A stretch of DNA of 64,000 bases from Megalonaias nervosa (GCA_016617855.1 JAECUM010000839.1:159581-223580); one strand, 5' to 3'; positions 46,851 through 60,180 are shown, counted from the stretch's first letter. Made by a program: numbers and translations. The notes: generated by a model from the sequence alone, not told the origin.

Positions 46851-47689
46851 CCAGGAAAAAAGGTTTCTTTTCACCAAAATTAAGTAATTAATTCTGACTT
46901 TGTCAGAGACTTGTAAAAATGAAGACGACACTTTGGCTATGAAGGATAAGAACTTTCTACACAAAATCTAAAACTTCAAATGTGAAATTCAATTATAAAA
47001 AAATTGGAGCTTTATCTAATGTATCATGCATATTAAAACAAGTCCTGACAGTTAAAACTCTGATAATGCAGAATATAAGACAATTTACTCTAGGTTACTG
47101 GTATGTTAGCTGCATGCAAAGAAAGAAAAATGCTTTCTACATCCAATACAGACATCTTACCTACAAAAACAATCATAATATATGCACCAAGAAAACTTAT
47201 CTTGAAAACTGCCCCTTTCTGTTCATGCATGGAGCTCATGGCACAGTTTAAAGAGAAAGCCAATGTAATCTGAAAGTTTACTTGCCCACAGCCAAATGAA
47301 TTTCAGATATTTAATACCTCTTTCATACTGTCACATCTCCTGCAAGAATCCTATGTACCTGACAAAATGCAACTTTTCCAATTTATTTCATTACGTTCTT
47401 CATCTTAAATAAAACCACTTTCACCAACATGAAGCTGGAAATGACAGGAATCTCTCAAGCCCATGCCCGAAGCTTCAATAAGGAAGATACTTACTGTAAA
47501 TTTTTTTAGTGTCATGGGTGTAAAGTTTCATGGTTTTGAAAAAAATTACATTTTATACCCCCACCCCCAAACACCCACCCCTTCAAAACAAATAGTAAAT
47601 TCACAGCATTTAGCATGACAAAGATAGAAACAATTTGAACATTAAGGTTAATTTAACATGCTGATCAATATATTGATCGACATACACAT

Positions 47690-47892
47690 GGAAACCAAAG
47701 TCACTCATATGTTAAGTTTGCACCAAGGCAGACAAGACCATGGCTGAATGTGTGTGTAAACTTTTACGGCAATCTTCCAAGTAGTTTTGGAGATGTAATG
47801 ATAACAAGCTTGTGTTAAGGGACAGATGGACGTCAGTCAACAGGTCATTCCATATGCTGTTCTGGTCTTTAACTAGCTAGAGCTAAAAACAT
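47690..47892 (+). repeat. tail of the 24-kb element family, solo
   Basis: Matches the tail at 25.1-25.26 kb (acaagaccatggctgaat, ggcaatcttccaagtagttt, tcattccatatgctgttctg, tagagctaaaaac) without the ~135-bp units. Confidence 0.65.
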
Positions 47893-47929
47893 TTTTGAAA
47901 ATATATGCCTATTTACTCAAGTTGATCCA

Positions 47930-48315
47930 GATAGGACCACAAATAAAGTCTCAAGAGCGATAACAAGTACATCCAATTAGATGCATGATCATCTCATTAA
48001 TATGCATGGATCCTGCTAATTAGAAAATTCATCTGACAGCTTGTTGATATATGCTTACATCCCAAATTTGATCAAAATCAAAGGAGAAATATAGCCTCCA
48101 GAAATGCAATTAGCTCAGACAATCAGATGCAAGATCAACTAAATTTATTTGCATTAATCATATTCATTATCAACTCCTCTGAGAATTTGATGATATACTC
48201 TCACATCCCAAGTTTGATCAAAATCTAATCAGAAAAATGGCCTCCAGACAGGTAACAAGCAGTTGATGACAGACAATGGACACAGGGCCAGATCACTAAT
48301 CTTCACAGCAAGGTG
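47930..48315 (+). repeat. ~140-bp array family, copy 3
   Basis: Three units with tttgatcaaaatc, aatatagcctccaga, agctcagacaatcagatgca and cattaatatgcatgg. The end gacagacaatggacacaggg resembles the tails at 25.2 and 47.8 kb. Confidence 0.8.
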
Positions 48316-48319
48316 AACT

Positions 48320-49760
48320 AAATACCAAGCTATGAATTAAGTAATCTAGAGTAAATCCACCATAGTCTTATTTACTCCAGATTGTTCTGGAAATGACTGC
48401 CAAAATGAATTTTTATTTTTGCTTGCATTTTTAAGATTTGTAAAAAAAACTCTAATACCACATTTGGAAAAGTAAACATAGCTAAACGAAAATGCAATGC
48501 CTAGCTTACATTCATGATACATAAATCAAACACCATTAATAACCTATGGAATGTCAACAGCAGGTTGCTCTTATACAGTTTTACAAGTGCATTAAACTTA
48601 CCCTGTTCTGAAATGTTACCCCAAGCAATCCAAATTTAACAGACTTATAAAATGACAGATGGTTGTCATAAAATGCATAATCCATTGGCATTATAATTTC
48701 TTTAAAGTTGGTGGATGGCAGCTGGTGATGTTAGCAGCATAATATGGGAATTAAGAGACAGGGAAATCAGCTGTAAAAACGTTTTTGTAGGCAGTAAGCA
48801 AATGTCATGGTGGTGGTATAATGCAATGCATTGAAATGAGTTTGGACTGTACTAAATTCAATTATATAAATTTTTAAATTATATAAATTAAAAAAGGTGT
48901 AGAGATAATGTCTCAGTTGGAACCAAGCACATTGTGCTTCATTTTCCTTCTTCAAATAACAGGACCTATAAAAATTCCATAATCTGTACATATAAATTAG
49001 TAAAACATGCAGTCAACTAGTCAGTTTTCATATGCTAATGACAGCTCAAGCAATGAAACTATGATTTGTAGCATGGCAGGAAGTATAACCAGCAGGTGAA
49101 TACAAATACTAACAAAGGGACTACTAGCTCCTGATCTCACCTTCATAGACACTGAACAGTTCCATTTATGTACAAACAAAAATTTGCATGTACAAGTAAT
49201 TATACGCATTCATAGATCATGCTCCACTACTTACCACTCTCAGTCTGGTAACAATCTGAAGATGGATATATTGAATTTATGTTTCGATTCTTTTCAAAAC
49301 ATATAGAAGGGCACCTGTGACAGTAGTGTTCTTAAAAATAATGGAGGGAAAAATTAGTAATAACAACAACAACCTCTTCATGAAATATACAGGACAATCA
49401 ACTTCATTTTGGTTGCAAATTTACTCAAAACTACATCAGACAAACTTATATCAACTTGTATTTGAGAGAGTACATTATGAGGGCAAACAAAAAGAACATA
49501 TAAAATTATGCTTGCTGTCTTCAGGTAGATGTAGAAGTACATGAAATAAACACTGGAAAATGTCAATGTAGACAAAGAAAACATTAGCATATCTGTAATC
49601 CTGTATTGATGGTTCAAATATAGACTAGTTCCATAAAACTAATTATTATTATTATTATTATTGGGTCCCTCACTAAAATGATTCAATATAAAACCTTCCT
49701 TTAATAAAATATGATTTGGATCCCATTACATTATGTAATAGTAATACTATGTATAATGTA
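48320..49760 (-). other. FCSK intron C/D, no further structure recognised
   Basis: AT-rich, with (ATT)n runs at 49643-49662 and 49765-49795. Short frames on both strands lack support. Confidence 0.45.
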
Positions 49761-49763
49761 CCA

Positions 49764-49795
<32 letters not shown>

Positions 49796-49798
49796 CTA

Positions 49799-51260
49799 CA
49801 CCTCTCCCTCAATAACTCATGTACAACAGGGTCTAAAAACATGGACCACAGTATAAGCAAGAGCTCAATTTACCAAGGGACTTCTGAAAAATTAAAAAGG
49901 GTATGCCATCCAAGCTGGACATAGAAATGAAAAGACAAGGGGGGAACAGGTACTGTTTAATGGTTTTATATTTGTTTTACTATTGTGTTGGGAGTAATTG
50001 CCAAAAGCGTTGCTTCTAACTGAAGTTGTTCACTTTTTTGTATAAATAACCTTTATTTTCAAGAAAACCAACCTTTGAAAGATTCTTATAAATATTACTC
50101 GAAGAGGTTTCAACACACTCACAAATGCATCTGCGAAAATAATGCATATTACATTACTGTTTTTTTGCATTTGAATATGGACATATTTGAATGTTATTGT
50201 TGATTTCCTTTTTTTCAAACAGTGGGGACATTTAATTCATGAAACTCAATTATTGTTTATTATTCTGTCGGTAGAATACTCATAGAGATTTTATTGCAAG
50301 ATATTTCTGCTCATCCTTGAGCAAACCCCTGAGTACCAATTGAGTACCAATTGCGGAATTTTAAGTTTACTACAAACTTTGGAACTCACTTTCCAATAAT
50401 GAACCATATCTGTAAAATAAAGCTCTTCATGAAATGACAACTCCTTTGCTTACTTCTCTTGCTACCCTTGACGACATTTGCTAATAAGTAATAGATAAAC
50501 CACTAATTAATGTTATATAATGTTTTATAATATTACCACATCATAACATTTGTCACAGTGTTCAATTAATCAGTTGACATGAGTTGATCTGACACACTAC
50601 TGTGACTGCTAACTTTTACATCGGTGGAATTGCATGCTTTTCAGCTTTATTTAAAATTCCACCCCCTTTATTTGAGTTTAAATAAATGGTGTTAATAACA
50701 TGATAATATAAACCAGGTCTACTTTTTATGGATTGTAACAATACAATGCTTCTGCAAATCAGAGATCAAAACAGAGTCAGCGCTTAATTAGGTTTTCATA
50801 TATGCTTGTGGACATAGCAGTCATGCTAGACTGACACTTTTCACATTTGAATACAAGAGGGCATATTACATTTGTGGTGACTGCTAAAACCAAATTAAAA
50901 GATAACACTAAAATGCAAGTTTCACTTTAAACTTCTTTAATTGGCATTTATTGTTTTATTTTATTTTATTTATTATTTCTTTAAGTGCTGCCACTGATAT
51001 GCATGGAATATCATCAAATATAAAAAAATTTAAATTAAAATTTCGTTATGCTGATTCAAATTTCCAGGCACATATTACCCTTTTTGATAATAAAATATGT
51101 GCCACTTCATTTACAAGTTTTGATTGTCATTTTCTTCATGTTCAACAAATATAGGCCAATTGTTGTCAAGTTTATAGATAATAAAACAGGATCAAAACCT
51201 GTCCCTGCATTATATGCAGGTTCACAAGTTATCCAGCCACGAGTTATTGAGAGAGAGGTG
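49799..51260 (+). mobile_element. TA-target DNA transposon, full-length copy
   Basis: 1462 bp with left TIR CACCTCTCCCTCAATAACTC (TA at 49797-49798) and right TIR in reverse CACCTCTCTCTCAATAACTC (flanked by TG, a mutated TA). It inserted at the edge of an (ATT)n microsatellite, which continues after the right end. Aligns with 7535-8965. No transposase seen. Confidence 0.85.
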
Positions 51261-51879
51261 TGTTATTATCATTATTATTACTGTCTCTTGGCCTGTTACA
51301 TAACTGTTGGTACAATACTGGAAAGAGCATACAGTGTGATTAGGAATATAATCTCCAACTGTGAAAAACACTTTTTTAAGCAAAATGGAAAAATGCAAGT
51401 CATAATGCATTTCTGGGTCATTAAAGAAATAATCAAATGATAGCCAATCTGATTAAAAGTGAGTTCCATGTATTATTTGATATGACTGGCACTGATATAG
51501 GTTCAATGTTCTGGCAGCCTTTGGAATTTCCAGTCCAGCTGTGTTTTGTATCCTATGAGAATAAGTGTTTCATTTCATGTAAGGGAGAGTTAAGTTAAAA
51601 AATGCAATTTGGTAAGATTACCCATTTCAGGGTCTGTGATCTACAATGGTCTTGGACTCTCAATCACTTAATACCAGGAAAATTTAGAGACATGGACTTG
51701 TAACAACTTCATACCATGGAAACAAAGTGTCATGAACTCTCAATTACATGATACTAAAGAAGCTGAGAGTCATGGTCTCTCAAATGCTTCATATTTTGGA
51801 AACTAGTACAAGCTGTAGTCATAAAAGCTATTACTATACTTGCATTAATATAACATGTAGACAACATACCTGCCATTTC

Positions 51880-53265
51880 ATAAACTGACCAAAGATCATT
51901 ATCTATGCTGTTCACAACCAACCATGTCATAACAGAATAATGAACCAGTGAATTATATGACAGCAGATCTGGGTCTACTCAGCTCACTTGAAATTCATCA
52001 AAATAGACTAAACAGAATAAACTCAACTTCCAAAACAATATTCAACCACAAGTCAGGGTCTATATTGTTCATCCAAAATCATAGCTGAATAAGCAGAATA
52101 GACTGTGATCAGACAGCACATTATATAATAGTAGGTCAAGGTCTACAATGTTCATCTGAAATCATAGTAGAATGAACATAATGGACTGTGATCAGTCGGT
52201 GAATTATGTGATAGAAGATCTGGGTGAAGACTGTGACGAATCAGCGAATGATGTGCCAACTGATCAAAGTCTACACTACTCATCTGAAACCATAACAGAA
52301 TGAACATAATGGACTGTGATCTGCCAGTGAATTATGTGATAGAAGATCTGGATGTACACTGTGATGAACCAGCAAATGATGTGCCAGCTGATCTAAGTCT
52401 ACACTAAACATCTGAAATCATAATAGAATGGACATAATGGACTGTGATCAGCCAGTGAATTATGTGATAGAAAATCTGGGTCTACATTGCTCACTTGAAA
52501 TCATTGCTGAATGAACAGAATCTACTGTGATGAAGCATTGGATGATGTGCTAACAGATCTAAGTCTACACTGTTCATCTGAAATCAAAGTAGAATGAACT
52601 TGACAGACCATGATCAGTCAACATACTACACAACTGTAGGTCAGGCTCTACCATGATTACTTAAAATCATAGCAGAATGAACAGTATAGACTGTAATCAG
52701 CCACGGGATTATGCAACAGCAGGTCTAGGTCTACACTGCTCACCTGCAATCTTTAGAATAATGAACAGAACAGACCATGATCAACCAGCACACTATACAA
52801 CAGATCAATGTCTACAATGTTCACACAAAAATCATAGCAGAATGAGCATACCACTGATCAGCCAACACATTATATAACAGCAACTCAGGGTCAACACTGT
52901 TCACTTCAAACTAGAGTTGAATGAACATAACTGTCTGTGATCAACATGTACATTATGCAGCAGTAGATTTGGGTGAACAATGTTCACTAGAAATCATGAC
53001 TAGAATGAACAGCATAATCAACCAGCACATTATACAGCAACTGATCTGGGACTACATATGTTCACCTGAAATCGTAGGAGAAGTTTAAGAGGTCATGGTC
53101 AACCAGTCAATTGTATGACACAAGATCTGAGTCTATTCTGTTCACTTCAAATTAAAGTAGAATGAATAGAAAAGATTGTGATCAGCCAGTACTTTTTAAA
53201 CTAGCAGAGCATTATCTATAATGTTCACTTATAATCATAGTAGAATAAACTGTATAACTATACCC
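51880..53265 (+). repeat. ~86-bp tandem array
   Basis: About fifteen diverged units of aatgaacagaatggactgtg, atcagccagcacattat, caacagcagatctgggtcta, cactgttcacctgaaatca. Resumes at 53640-53880 after a SINE and flank. Parts of the unit occur inside the MITEs at 40.5 and 43.1 kb. Confidence 0.88.
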
Positions 53266-53363
53266 AATTAAACATTGTAACAAAGGAATATTATAACAAA
53301 GCCATTAAAATACACAGTAATCAGGAATTTGGCCAGGGAAATTAAAGACAAATGAGAAACGTT

Positions 53364-53613
53364 GTTGTTGTTGTTGTTGCAGGGTTTAACGCCATTTTTC
53401 AGCACAAGATAGGCTAGACATGGCAACCAGTATAAATGATGGAAGAACCTGGGAAAACCCTGGAAAGAACCACCAACCCACGAAAAGCTACTGGCAAGCT
53501 TTCTCATGTACACACATTGGCTGAATCCAAGACTCGAACCCATGCTGACAGAGGTGACACAGCAGTGATCCCTAATGGTGAGATCTTAGACCACTTGGCT
53601 GTTCAGGGCCCCT
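53364..53613 (-). mobile_element. SINE-2 copy with target duplication
   Basis: Minus strand, (GTT)n tail at the left, agggtttaacgccatttttc, ctactggcaagctttctcat, B box near agactcgaaccc, and the head end gggcccc. Flanks aatgagaaacgtt (53351-53363) and aatgagaaatgtt (53614-53626) match at 12 of 13. Confidence 0.9.
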
Positions 53614-53639
53614 AATGAGAAATGTTACATTCAAGAATG

Positions 53640-53885
53640 TAATAAACAATATTTACTGTAGAACAAAGAGAATGGACTGTTATCAGCTGGCACATTATAC
53701 AGCAGTATCTTAGGTCTACAGTGTTCACATGAAATCAAAGTACAAAGAACAGAAACTGACTGTATTTAAAAAACAGCACATCATGCAACAGCAGATCTGG
53801 GTCTACTGTTCACCTGAAATCAAAGTAAAATGAACAGAATAAACTGTGATCAGCCAGCATATTAATGGTCCACCGTTTGCAGATG
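53640..53885 (+). repeat. ~86-bp array, continuation
   Basis: Three more units of the array at 51.9-53.3 kb, beyond the SINE. Confidence 0.82.
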
Positions 53886-53939
53886 GGTTTCCCATATACA
53901 CAGGTAAATACTTTTGATAAGATCAAGAACAGATATTTT

Positions 53940-54182
53940 ATTATTATTTTTTAACATCAATTACACACAAAGTTTTTCCAAATTATGCAGACATGCTCTG
54001 GATGACTCAGATGTCAGAATAACATAGTCTTTCACAGTGGCAATAATGTCAGAACCAGGAGGAAACCATCAACCTTTGCTGGGTGACCACTTACCTCTGA
54101 ACATGTCATATCCCAAGATCGAACCTGGGAATGGAGAGGTGCAAAGTAGGGGCACTACTGCCATGTTATCCAGGACCCAAGA
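53940..54182 (-). mobile_element. possible third tRNA-derived SINE
   Basis: In reverse: cctggataacatggcagtag (A-box-like) and cccaggttcgatcttggg (B box). The rest is unlike SINE-1 or SINE-2. Single copy in the window. Confidence 0.45.
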
Positions 54183-55534
54183 GAAAGTTTAACCTAACTG
54201 TATGCTGGCTATAAATATGCTTAGGCATATAAATGAGGCATGACTGAAATGAAAATTTTTTAAAAATAATTCTGCAGAATGATATCTCTCATCTCCTTAG
54301 CCATGGCATAATTAAAACTATGCAAAATCACTAAACAAAATAAGCAGGTCACTATGACCCATAACTGCCCATAGTGAGTAGCACCCTCCAAGAGGAATAG
54401 CCACCTCAAGTTTCATTACCATACATAGAACAATGTCAGAAAAACTGAGATAACTGCAAATACTTAATGTTGATAACTAAGTTAACAACAATGACTATAA
54501 TAATGACAGTGACAACTATAACAATATCACCAGAAAAATTTTCCATACACAATACCTTGGCATTTCATAGCCAGTTTTAATCTATCTATAGTATAATAAA
54601 GATCAGAAAATTAATTTCATGGTTTTGGCGACCAAAAGTTTCAAATATGCAAATACTGTATAGGAAGATATTATTTCAAACTTTAATTCAGAAGATCGTA
54701 CAAATATAAAATGAAGTTTTGGAAAACAAAGTTAAAGAGGATGGGAATATTGGGACCATAACTCCTGTTACACGTGGTGTATAAAACTCTGAAAACAAAA
54801 CTCAACCAAGGCCTAATAAATTTAAAGCAGCAAACCAAACTTTGATTGAAATATAATACCCAATGTAAAGCTCTCTTGCGGATACAAAATTGTTAATCAG
54901 CAGGTGTATAGTATGAATGATGAGCATGCAGATGTGTTCAATATCGAACTCCACAGGCTTCATCACACAGGGCCCAAATAACTGCAACTGAACATAAAAT
55001 AGCAAACACAACATTGACAAATTATGAAAACAGTTAAAAAGATCACAATTCACAAGTCAGGGTACCTGCAATCTTTAAAAAATGTAATTCTATGACTTCT
55101 CCAAAACTTTTCCAAAATCTTTTTACCAATTTCAATAGTACCTATTATGTAAATTTATGACCACTAATACTTACTTAACACGTAAATTTAACACAAAAAT
55201 ATACTTCACAGCTGGCTTTGGGCATACTTCATCCTATGAGATAGGTCATTCTCTTTTGAGTGCCACTAGTACAATGATTCTGAATGGCTGTAAGATCCCT
55301 GGGTGTAGTCTGACCTTCTCTAACAAATCCATTATTGAAGTTAGGTAAGTTGGTAGAACTTTTGCATTTGAAAATGAAAATGCAACTGGATAATGCAAAA
55401 TAACCAAATTCAAAGACTTTTCCAAAACTTTGAATGACTTATAAAAACTTCAAAACTTTTCAAGGCCCTTGAAATGCTTTTCTGTAATTTACAAACTTTT
55501 CCAGGATTTCCATTTCTGCAGGAACCCTGACAAA

Positions 55535-55737
55535 TATATACATATTAACAATTCACATTGATATATATTAACAAATCGCATTTATACATATTAATAAATT
55601 GCATTTATACATACTAATATTAGCAAATATACATATTAACAATTAACAAGTATACATACTAACAATTCACAGGTATACATATTTTAACAATTCACAATTA
55701 TACATATTAACAATTCACAATTATACACATTAAAAAC
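55535..55737. repeat. ~24-bp AT-rich tandem repeat
   Basis: About eight units of acaattcacaattatacata, ttaa. Ends about 90 bp downstream of FCSK exon C. Confidence 0.85.
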
Positions 55738-55829
55738 CCTTCTGAGGATCAAGTAAATATTACAGATTCAGCAGTGAACAACAAGTTACCACTTAGCATA
55801 TCAAACATTAGTTTAATATGGATTTTTAC

Positions 55830-55991
55830 CTTTGAGTCTTCCATATTTAGTCCTGAAATAAAGCTGTCCTTGCCAATGTTAATGTTTCCCTTCAGATGAC
55901 AGTGTGAGATGATAGATTTTGGTCCCACATTCACTTTGCCCTCTATGATAGAATTGATGAGGTATGAGCTTTCTTCTACACTGCAACCAGT
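55830..55991 (-). CDS. FCSK: FCSK exon C (beta-helix hexapeptide repeats)
   Basis: Minus-strand exon of 162 nt, 54 codons, phase 0 at both ends. The acceptor is ccatcag and the donor AAAG|GTAAAAA. The peptide runs TGCSVEESSYLINSIIEG, then VNVGPKSIISHCHLKG, then NIGKDSFISGLNMEDSK. This is the clearest piece of the gene: it aligns almost column for column with vertebrate GSSVVSCLLEG, LGPGSVLQHCHLQG and HIGAGCLVTGLD. The repeating [I/V]-G-x-x-S/[C]-x-[I/V] spacing is typical of a left-handed beta-helix, which in this family joins the N-terminal domain to the kinase. I see no frameshift or stop. The next intron is 10.3 kb, the longest in the visible gene. Confidence 0.93.
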
Positions 55992-56016
55992 CTGATGGAA
56001 AAAATGTTTCAAACAA

Positions 56017-56150
56017 TTCATTTATAAGAAATAAATTTAAAAAAATGATACCACTGTGCAACATTTATTTCAGAAAGTTTAATTCATTTATAAGAAATAA
56101 ATTTTTAGAAAATGATACTATTATGCAACATTTATTTCAAAGTTTTATTA
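56017..56150. repeat. 67-bp tandem duplication
   Basis: Two copies of ttcatttataagaaataaat...atgata-ca-t-tgcaacatttatttca, just upstream of FCSK exon C. Confidence 0.85.
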
Positions 56151-56489
56151 CCATAGGTGGTGCAAAGAGGTGGTCAAGTCCATTAACTTAGCTCATAAAT
56201 AATTTTGCTTTTGCCAGTCGCAATCAGACAAGAGATTTTTACAAAGAATCACAAGATTATCATAATATGTTCCCAAAATAAACATGACAATGTTTAATGA
56301 ACACATTGTGACTTCACAAAAGAATGAAAACTACCACCAGCAGAACTGGGTGTATCAGAAAGGGTCCTGCTGTCTACAGTCTGCATGTCAGGGCCTTAAA
56401 CATAATCACTCTGGCCAGAAGACCCAAGGTAGTAAAACATGAGCATTCAGCGGCCATAACTCTACCAAATGATGCCATGGACTGCAGAA

Positions 56490-56812
56490 AATATGTGTGT
56501 GTGATTTGGATTTTTTACATCGCTTTAACAATTTTTCAGTCATATTGCTATGATGTCTGCAGTGTGGCAGTTTATAGTGATGTCAAGAAACTGGGGCATC
56601 ATGCCACAGACATGTAGCATCGTGTCTCACCCAGTCACATTATCCTGATACCAGGCCAACTAGTCCTAACACTAACCTCTTAATGCTGAGTGCATAGTGA
56701 GACAGCTGTTAGTGCCATTTTTATAAGTCTTTAATATGACTTGGCCAGGGTTCGAGCCTGTGACCTCCCACATCCAAGGTGGATGCTCTAACCACTAGGC
56801 CACTAAAATGGT
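56490..56812 (-). mobile_element. SINE-1 copy
   Basis: Minus strand with (tg)n tail at 56492-56502. Keeps gtgtggcagtttatagtgat, cagtcacattatcctgatac, ctaacctcttaatgctgagt, B box ggttcgagcctgtgacc and A box ctaaccactaggccac. Confidence 0.9.
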
Positions 56813-56814
56813 TT

Positions 56815-58279
56815 CCATAACTTTTAGAAATCAGACTAAATCCATAAAAGGCAGGTTCTTGAGGTATACCAGTTACTAGCAACATCCCAGGGGAAGGTAA
56901 ATGAAGTTAATTATGAAGGGACATAACTCTATCCAAAATGTAACTGATGAGACAAACCCACAAATGGCACATGTTGTCTATGAGACAATGTACACACAAA
57001 ATTGCATCAGAATATGCTGAATGGTTGCTGAGCTTTGTTGGTTATAAGGATATGTTTAAGTGGGATGCAATACTGAGGGGAGAAAGGGCAATAACTCCAT
57101 CAAAATTTGACCTGTGAAAAAAGAGAAAACCTTAAAAAAGCACATCAAGATTTAATAGCGTTTAACCTACCAAATGACATCCAATTATATGTACGGATAG
57201 GACAGCTATGGTACTCAGAGTTAGAAGAAGAGTGAACAGATGGACTGAAGGGCAGACAGACAGACAGGCAGATGTATGGAAAAGGTACTTACAACTGGGT
57301 TCCCACATCTCAATGTGGGGTCCTAATGAAAATATTTCCAAGATAAAAATTACACCATTTGAAACAAAAAAAACCAACCAAAACCTCTAAATCACAAACT
57401 GAATTATGTGTTCTCGACATGATTTAGCAAATTTTAGCCTGACTGCCCGTGATCCATGGCATCCAATCTGGGACCATAATGGTAAAGAGAACCAAGAATG
57501 ACAGCATAGCTGAATCGCCAAGCTTTGTCTAAATGGTGTAATACTCTTTATGATGCATCTGATGCACCATGAAACATACTTACAGTGACCTGACGTCTGT
57601 AGCACTCTCATGAAATAAAAACATAGCAAAATGTTTTGCTCCACAATAAACAGTATCCAAGAAAACTACCTAATTGCAAAACACAACTTCAGTGCTGATG
57701 CTATAAAAATGGATGGACAGATGGATGGAAGGACAGATGACAATACAAATTTCAATCCATAAGCCAATAAGAGAGTTGTCAAAACCTCAGAAAAAGCATA
57801 AGTGTACATCTTGGTAAGTAGCAGCTGAATTTAGTACATGTCCCAAACTGCCTGAATATATTTTTAATGATGACTTTTAACGATTTCAAGAAGAGAAATA
57901 ATTTAGAGGTGTGTGTATGCTTGTGGTGGGAATGTCAACAGTTAACCTACTAAACAGGTCAATAAATACATGCCTGAAATATTCCTATCTAGTCCACTGT
58001 CTTTTAATCTACTATTTCTTTTGTAATTTAACTGGCTGAACGAAATTTGAAAATATGTGTTCATGGAATTCAAATGCCACACTACAGTACTTGCACACTA
58101 ACAATGTAAAAACTTAACCAGATGGATTGATAAACAGACAAGAAGAAGCATGTTTTGCCATACCACATTCATGTAGGGGATAAAACCATCTGATAGTAGA
58201 AAAAGGAAAGGATTAGGTAGGTATGAAAGTAGATAGTCAACTAGCTATGTTTAGCTTGATGATTACACAAACTGCCTAC
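56815..58279 (-). other. FCSK intron B/C, diverged repeat text
   Basis: No exon. It has (GACA)n near 57254-57270 and (GGAT/GACA)n near 57710-57738, each ending a stretch of ggacataactctat-type repeat sequence. This is common at the 3' ends of non-autonomous elements in invertebrates. Confidence 0.45.
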
Positions 58280-58416
58280 CGTTATGAAGGAATGTGTCTG
58301 CTTGTTCCAAGTAAAGATTCCCTTGGGACAGTTTGGCCACAACATTTTCTGGAGAAAATTGTTCCTGTGCTCTGTAATAGTGTAGGGGTAAAAGAAGCTC
58401 CCGTTTTCAATCATAC
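58280..58416 (-). CDS. FCSK: FCSK exon B
   Basis: Minus-strand exon of 137 nt. Its first two bases (GT) complete a Cys codon with the last T of exon A, giving KAC|MIENGSFFYPYTIT. This sits where vertebrate FCSK has [23 protein letters not shown], the end of the N-terminal fucose-pyrophosphorylase-like part before the left-handed beta-helix. The acceptor follows a T-rich tract (ttttcttttaacag) and the donor is ACG|GTAGGC, ending in phase 0, which matches exon C. It ends KQTHSFIT. The intron to exon A (3.2 kb) is almost filled by a pogo-like transposon. Conservation here is moderate, so support comes mainly from position, phase and splice sites. Confidence 0.8.
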
Positions 58417-59399
58417 CTGTTAAAAGAAAATCATGACTTTTCAAAAACACCATTATTCATAACTTTCATTTATATAGTAGTAGTAGCAGTAGTAGTAGCC
58501 GTTTTAGAAGTAGTACTAGTACTGTACCAGTAAATAGTTGTTGAGTTAAAATAAGCAAATGTTGTTTAACAATGCTCAAAACCAAAAGAACAATGCATGA
58601 TGAAATGACATTTGCCAAATGCTTGGCCATACCATAAGCTTTTTTGTTCTGTATACAGCCTGGAAAGCTATCAAAACCATGGAAAACTTACAGAATTATA
58701 ATGGGAACAAGACATGCTGTCAGGCTGTATGGTTTATTGCATGTGTAAATTGTGTAAGAACCAAGTCTAAAAATAGAATATTTCAAAACATCTTGTAAGA
58801 TGCAGCTGGGTCTTGTGGTAAGCACTCTGAACACCTGCTAGCAACCAAAAGTCCTGCAAAGATTTACATCAACTGTGCAATATATATATTCTCAAACATA
58901 TATATACTCGCTTATAAGTTGATTCGACTGTAATTCAACCAACCCAACCCCCTTTTTAGGGCTGCATAAAGGAAATTTCTCTATGACCCTTCTATCAGTT
59001 AAGGTGCTTTTTACAAGTCAAATCCATCTTCAAGGGATGACATGTGGTCCGCGAGTCGGAGTTGCACATGGGGAAAAATAAGTCAAACTGGATAGATGGA
59101 TAGACACAGAGATAGGACAAATAAAGATAAAACCAATCTAGTATAAATACATTTGAATTATTGTGTTGAATATGTACAAATAAACTGACAACTTATGATT
59201 TGTCCATCTTCATGCAATGAAATCTATACTGCTTAACATTTTATTCCATTTATATAATAAATCCATGCACAAAATTATATGTCATATATGGTACAAAAAT
59301 CTAGAATGATGTGATTCATAATATCTTGCAATATATTAATTCCAAAAGTATTATAAAAACAAGTTAAAGTCCACATTTTTGTGATTCACAGTATCCTGT

Positions 59400-60180
59400 A
59401 AATGTTACTCTGATGATATCTGGTTCAAAGCCAAAGAATTCATCTTCATCACCAGAGTTACCAAATAAAGTACTGAATTCATCCACTGTCATTTGATAGT
59501 CAAAAACATTGTCTGACTCGGACTCCTCATCTGATTCATCATCTGATTCTTTGTCTTTACTGTCATCTGTTGATACTTAGTGTCAATCTTGTCTCAAATG
59601 AAATTACTGAAGAGTTTGTTATCCTCTGTCCCATCCAATGTACTGGCAATACCACATTTCTTAAATGATTTGACAACCATCTCATTTGGAATTGTTCTCC
59701 CATGCATTACACACCCAATGAGATACTAACTCAACCCCCTGATGCTTCACATTTCTTGCCATTGTAAATTTTTAGGGCCTATCTACAATCTGTTGGTGCC
59801 ATGTTAATGCATATTTGCTTTGAACAGCTGTTTTTATTCAAACATCCAATGGTTGTTCCACAGACTGCATCAAATGCAACTGAAACACACTGCTCAAGAG
59901 CCCATTCATTCAAACCAAACTCCCAATCTTCATAAGGACTTTCCATTACCTAAGTGTTTTAAAGATGTCCAACAAAATCAACTAGAACTGACTTTTTCTT
60001 GTGCCAGTCATGCATCTGTTTCTCCACAATACCAAATTCATGTTCTGCAGCACTAGTGTTGTTTTTCTCTGCAAAGTATGTAACCTATAACTTAAATGCT
60101 CCATCGTATGCATTACGTTTTCTTTGCCCCACATTAGTGAAAGTACCTAAGTTAAGCATGTTGCAATGTATGATATCTAA
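59400..60180 (-). pseudogene. pogo/Tigger transposase remnant
   Basis: Minus strand. A CENP-B/pogo N-terminal helix-turn-helix piece reads RNAYDGAFKL, then AEKNNTSAAEHEFGIVEKQM, then HDWHKKK (about 60120-59975). The C-terminal end reads ELVSHWVCNAW, KSFKKCGIASTLDGTED, and an acidic tail ending DEDEFFGFEPD (about 59740-59410). The whole central DDE catalytic part is missing and several stops and frameshifts interrupt the rest, so it is an internally deleted, dead copy. SFKKCGI...LDGTED is characteristic of the C-terminus of these transposases. Confidence 0.75.

Noticed and set aside
54802..55053. Minus-strand frame with a good acceptor (ttatgttcag) reading LQLFGPCVMKPVEFDIEHI
   Set aside because: It lies between FCSK exons C and D, whose peptides join without a gap in the family alignment, and it has no convincing donor.
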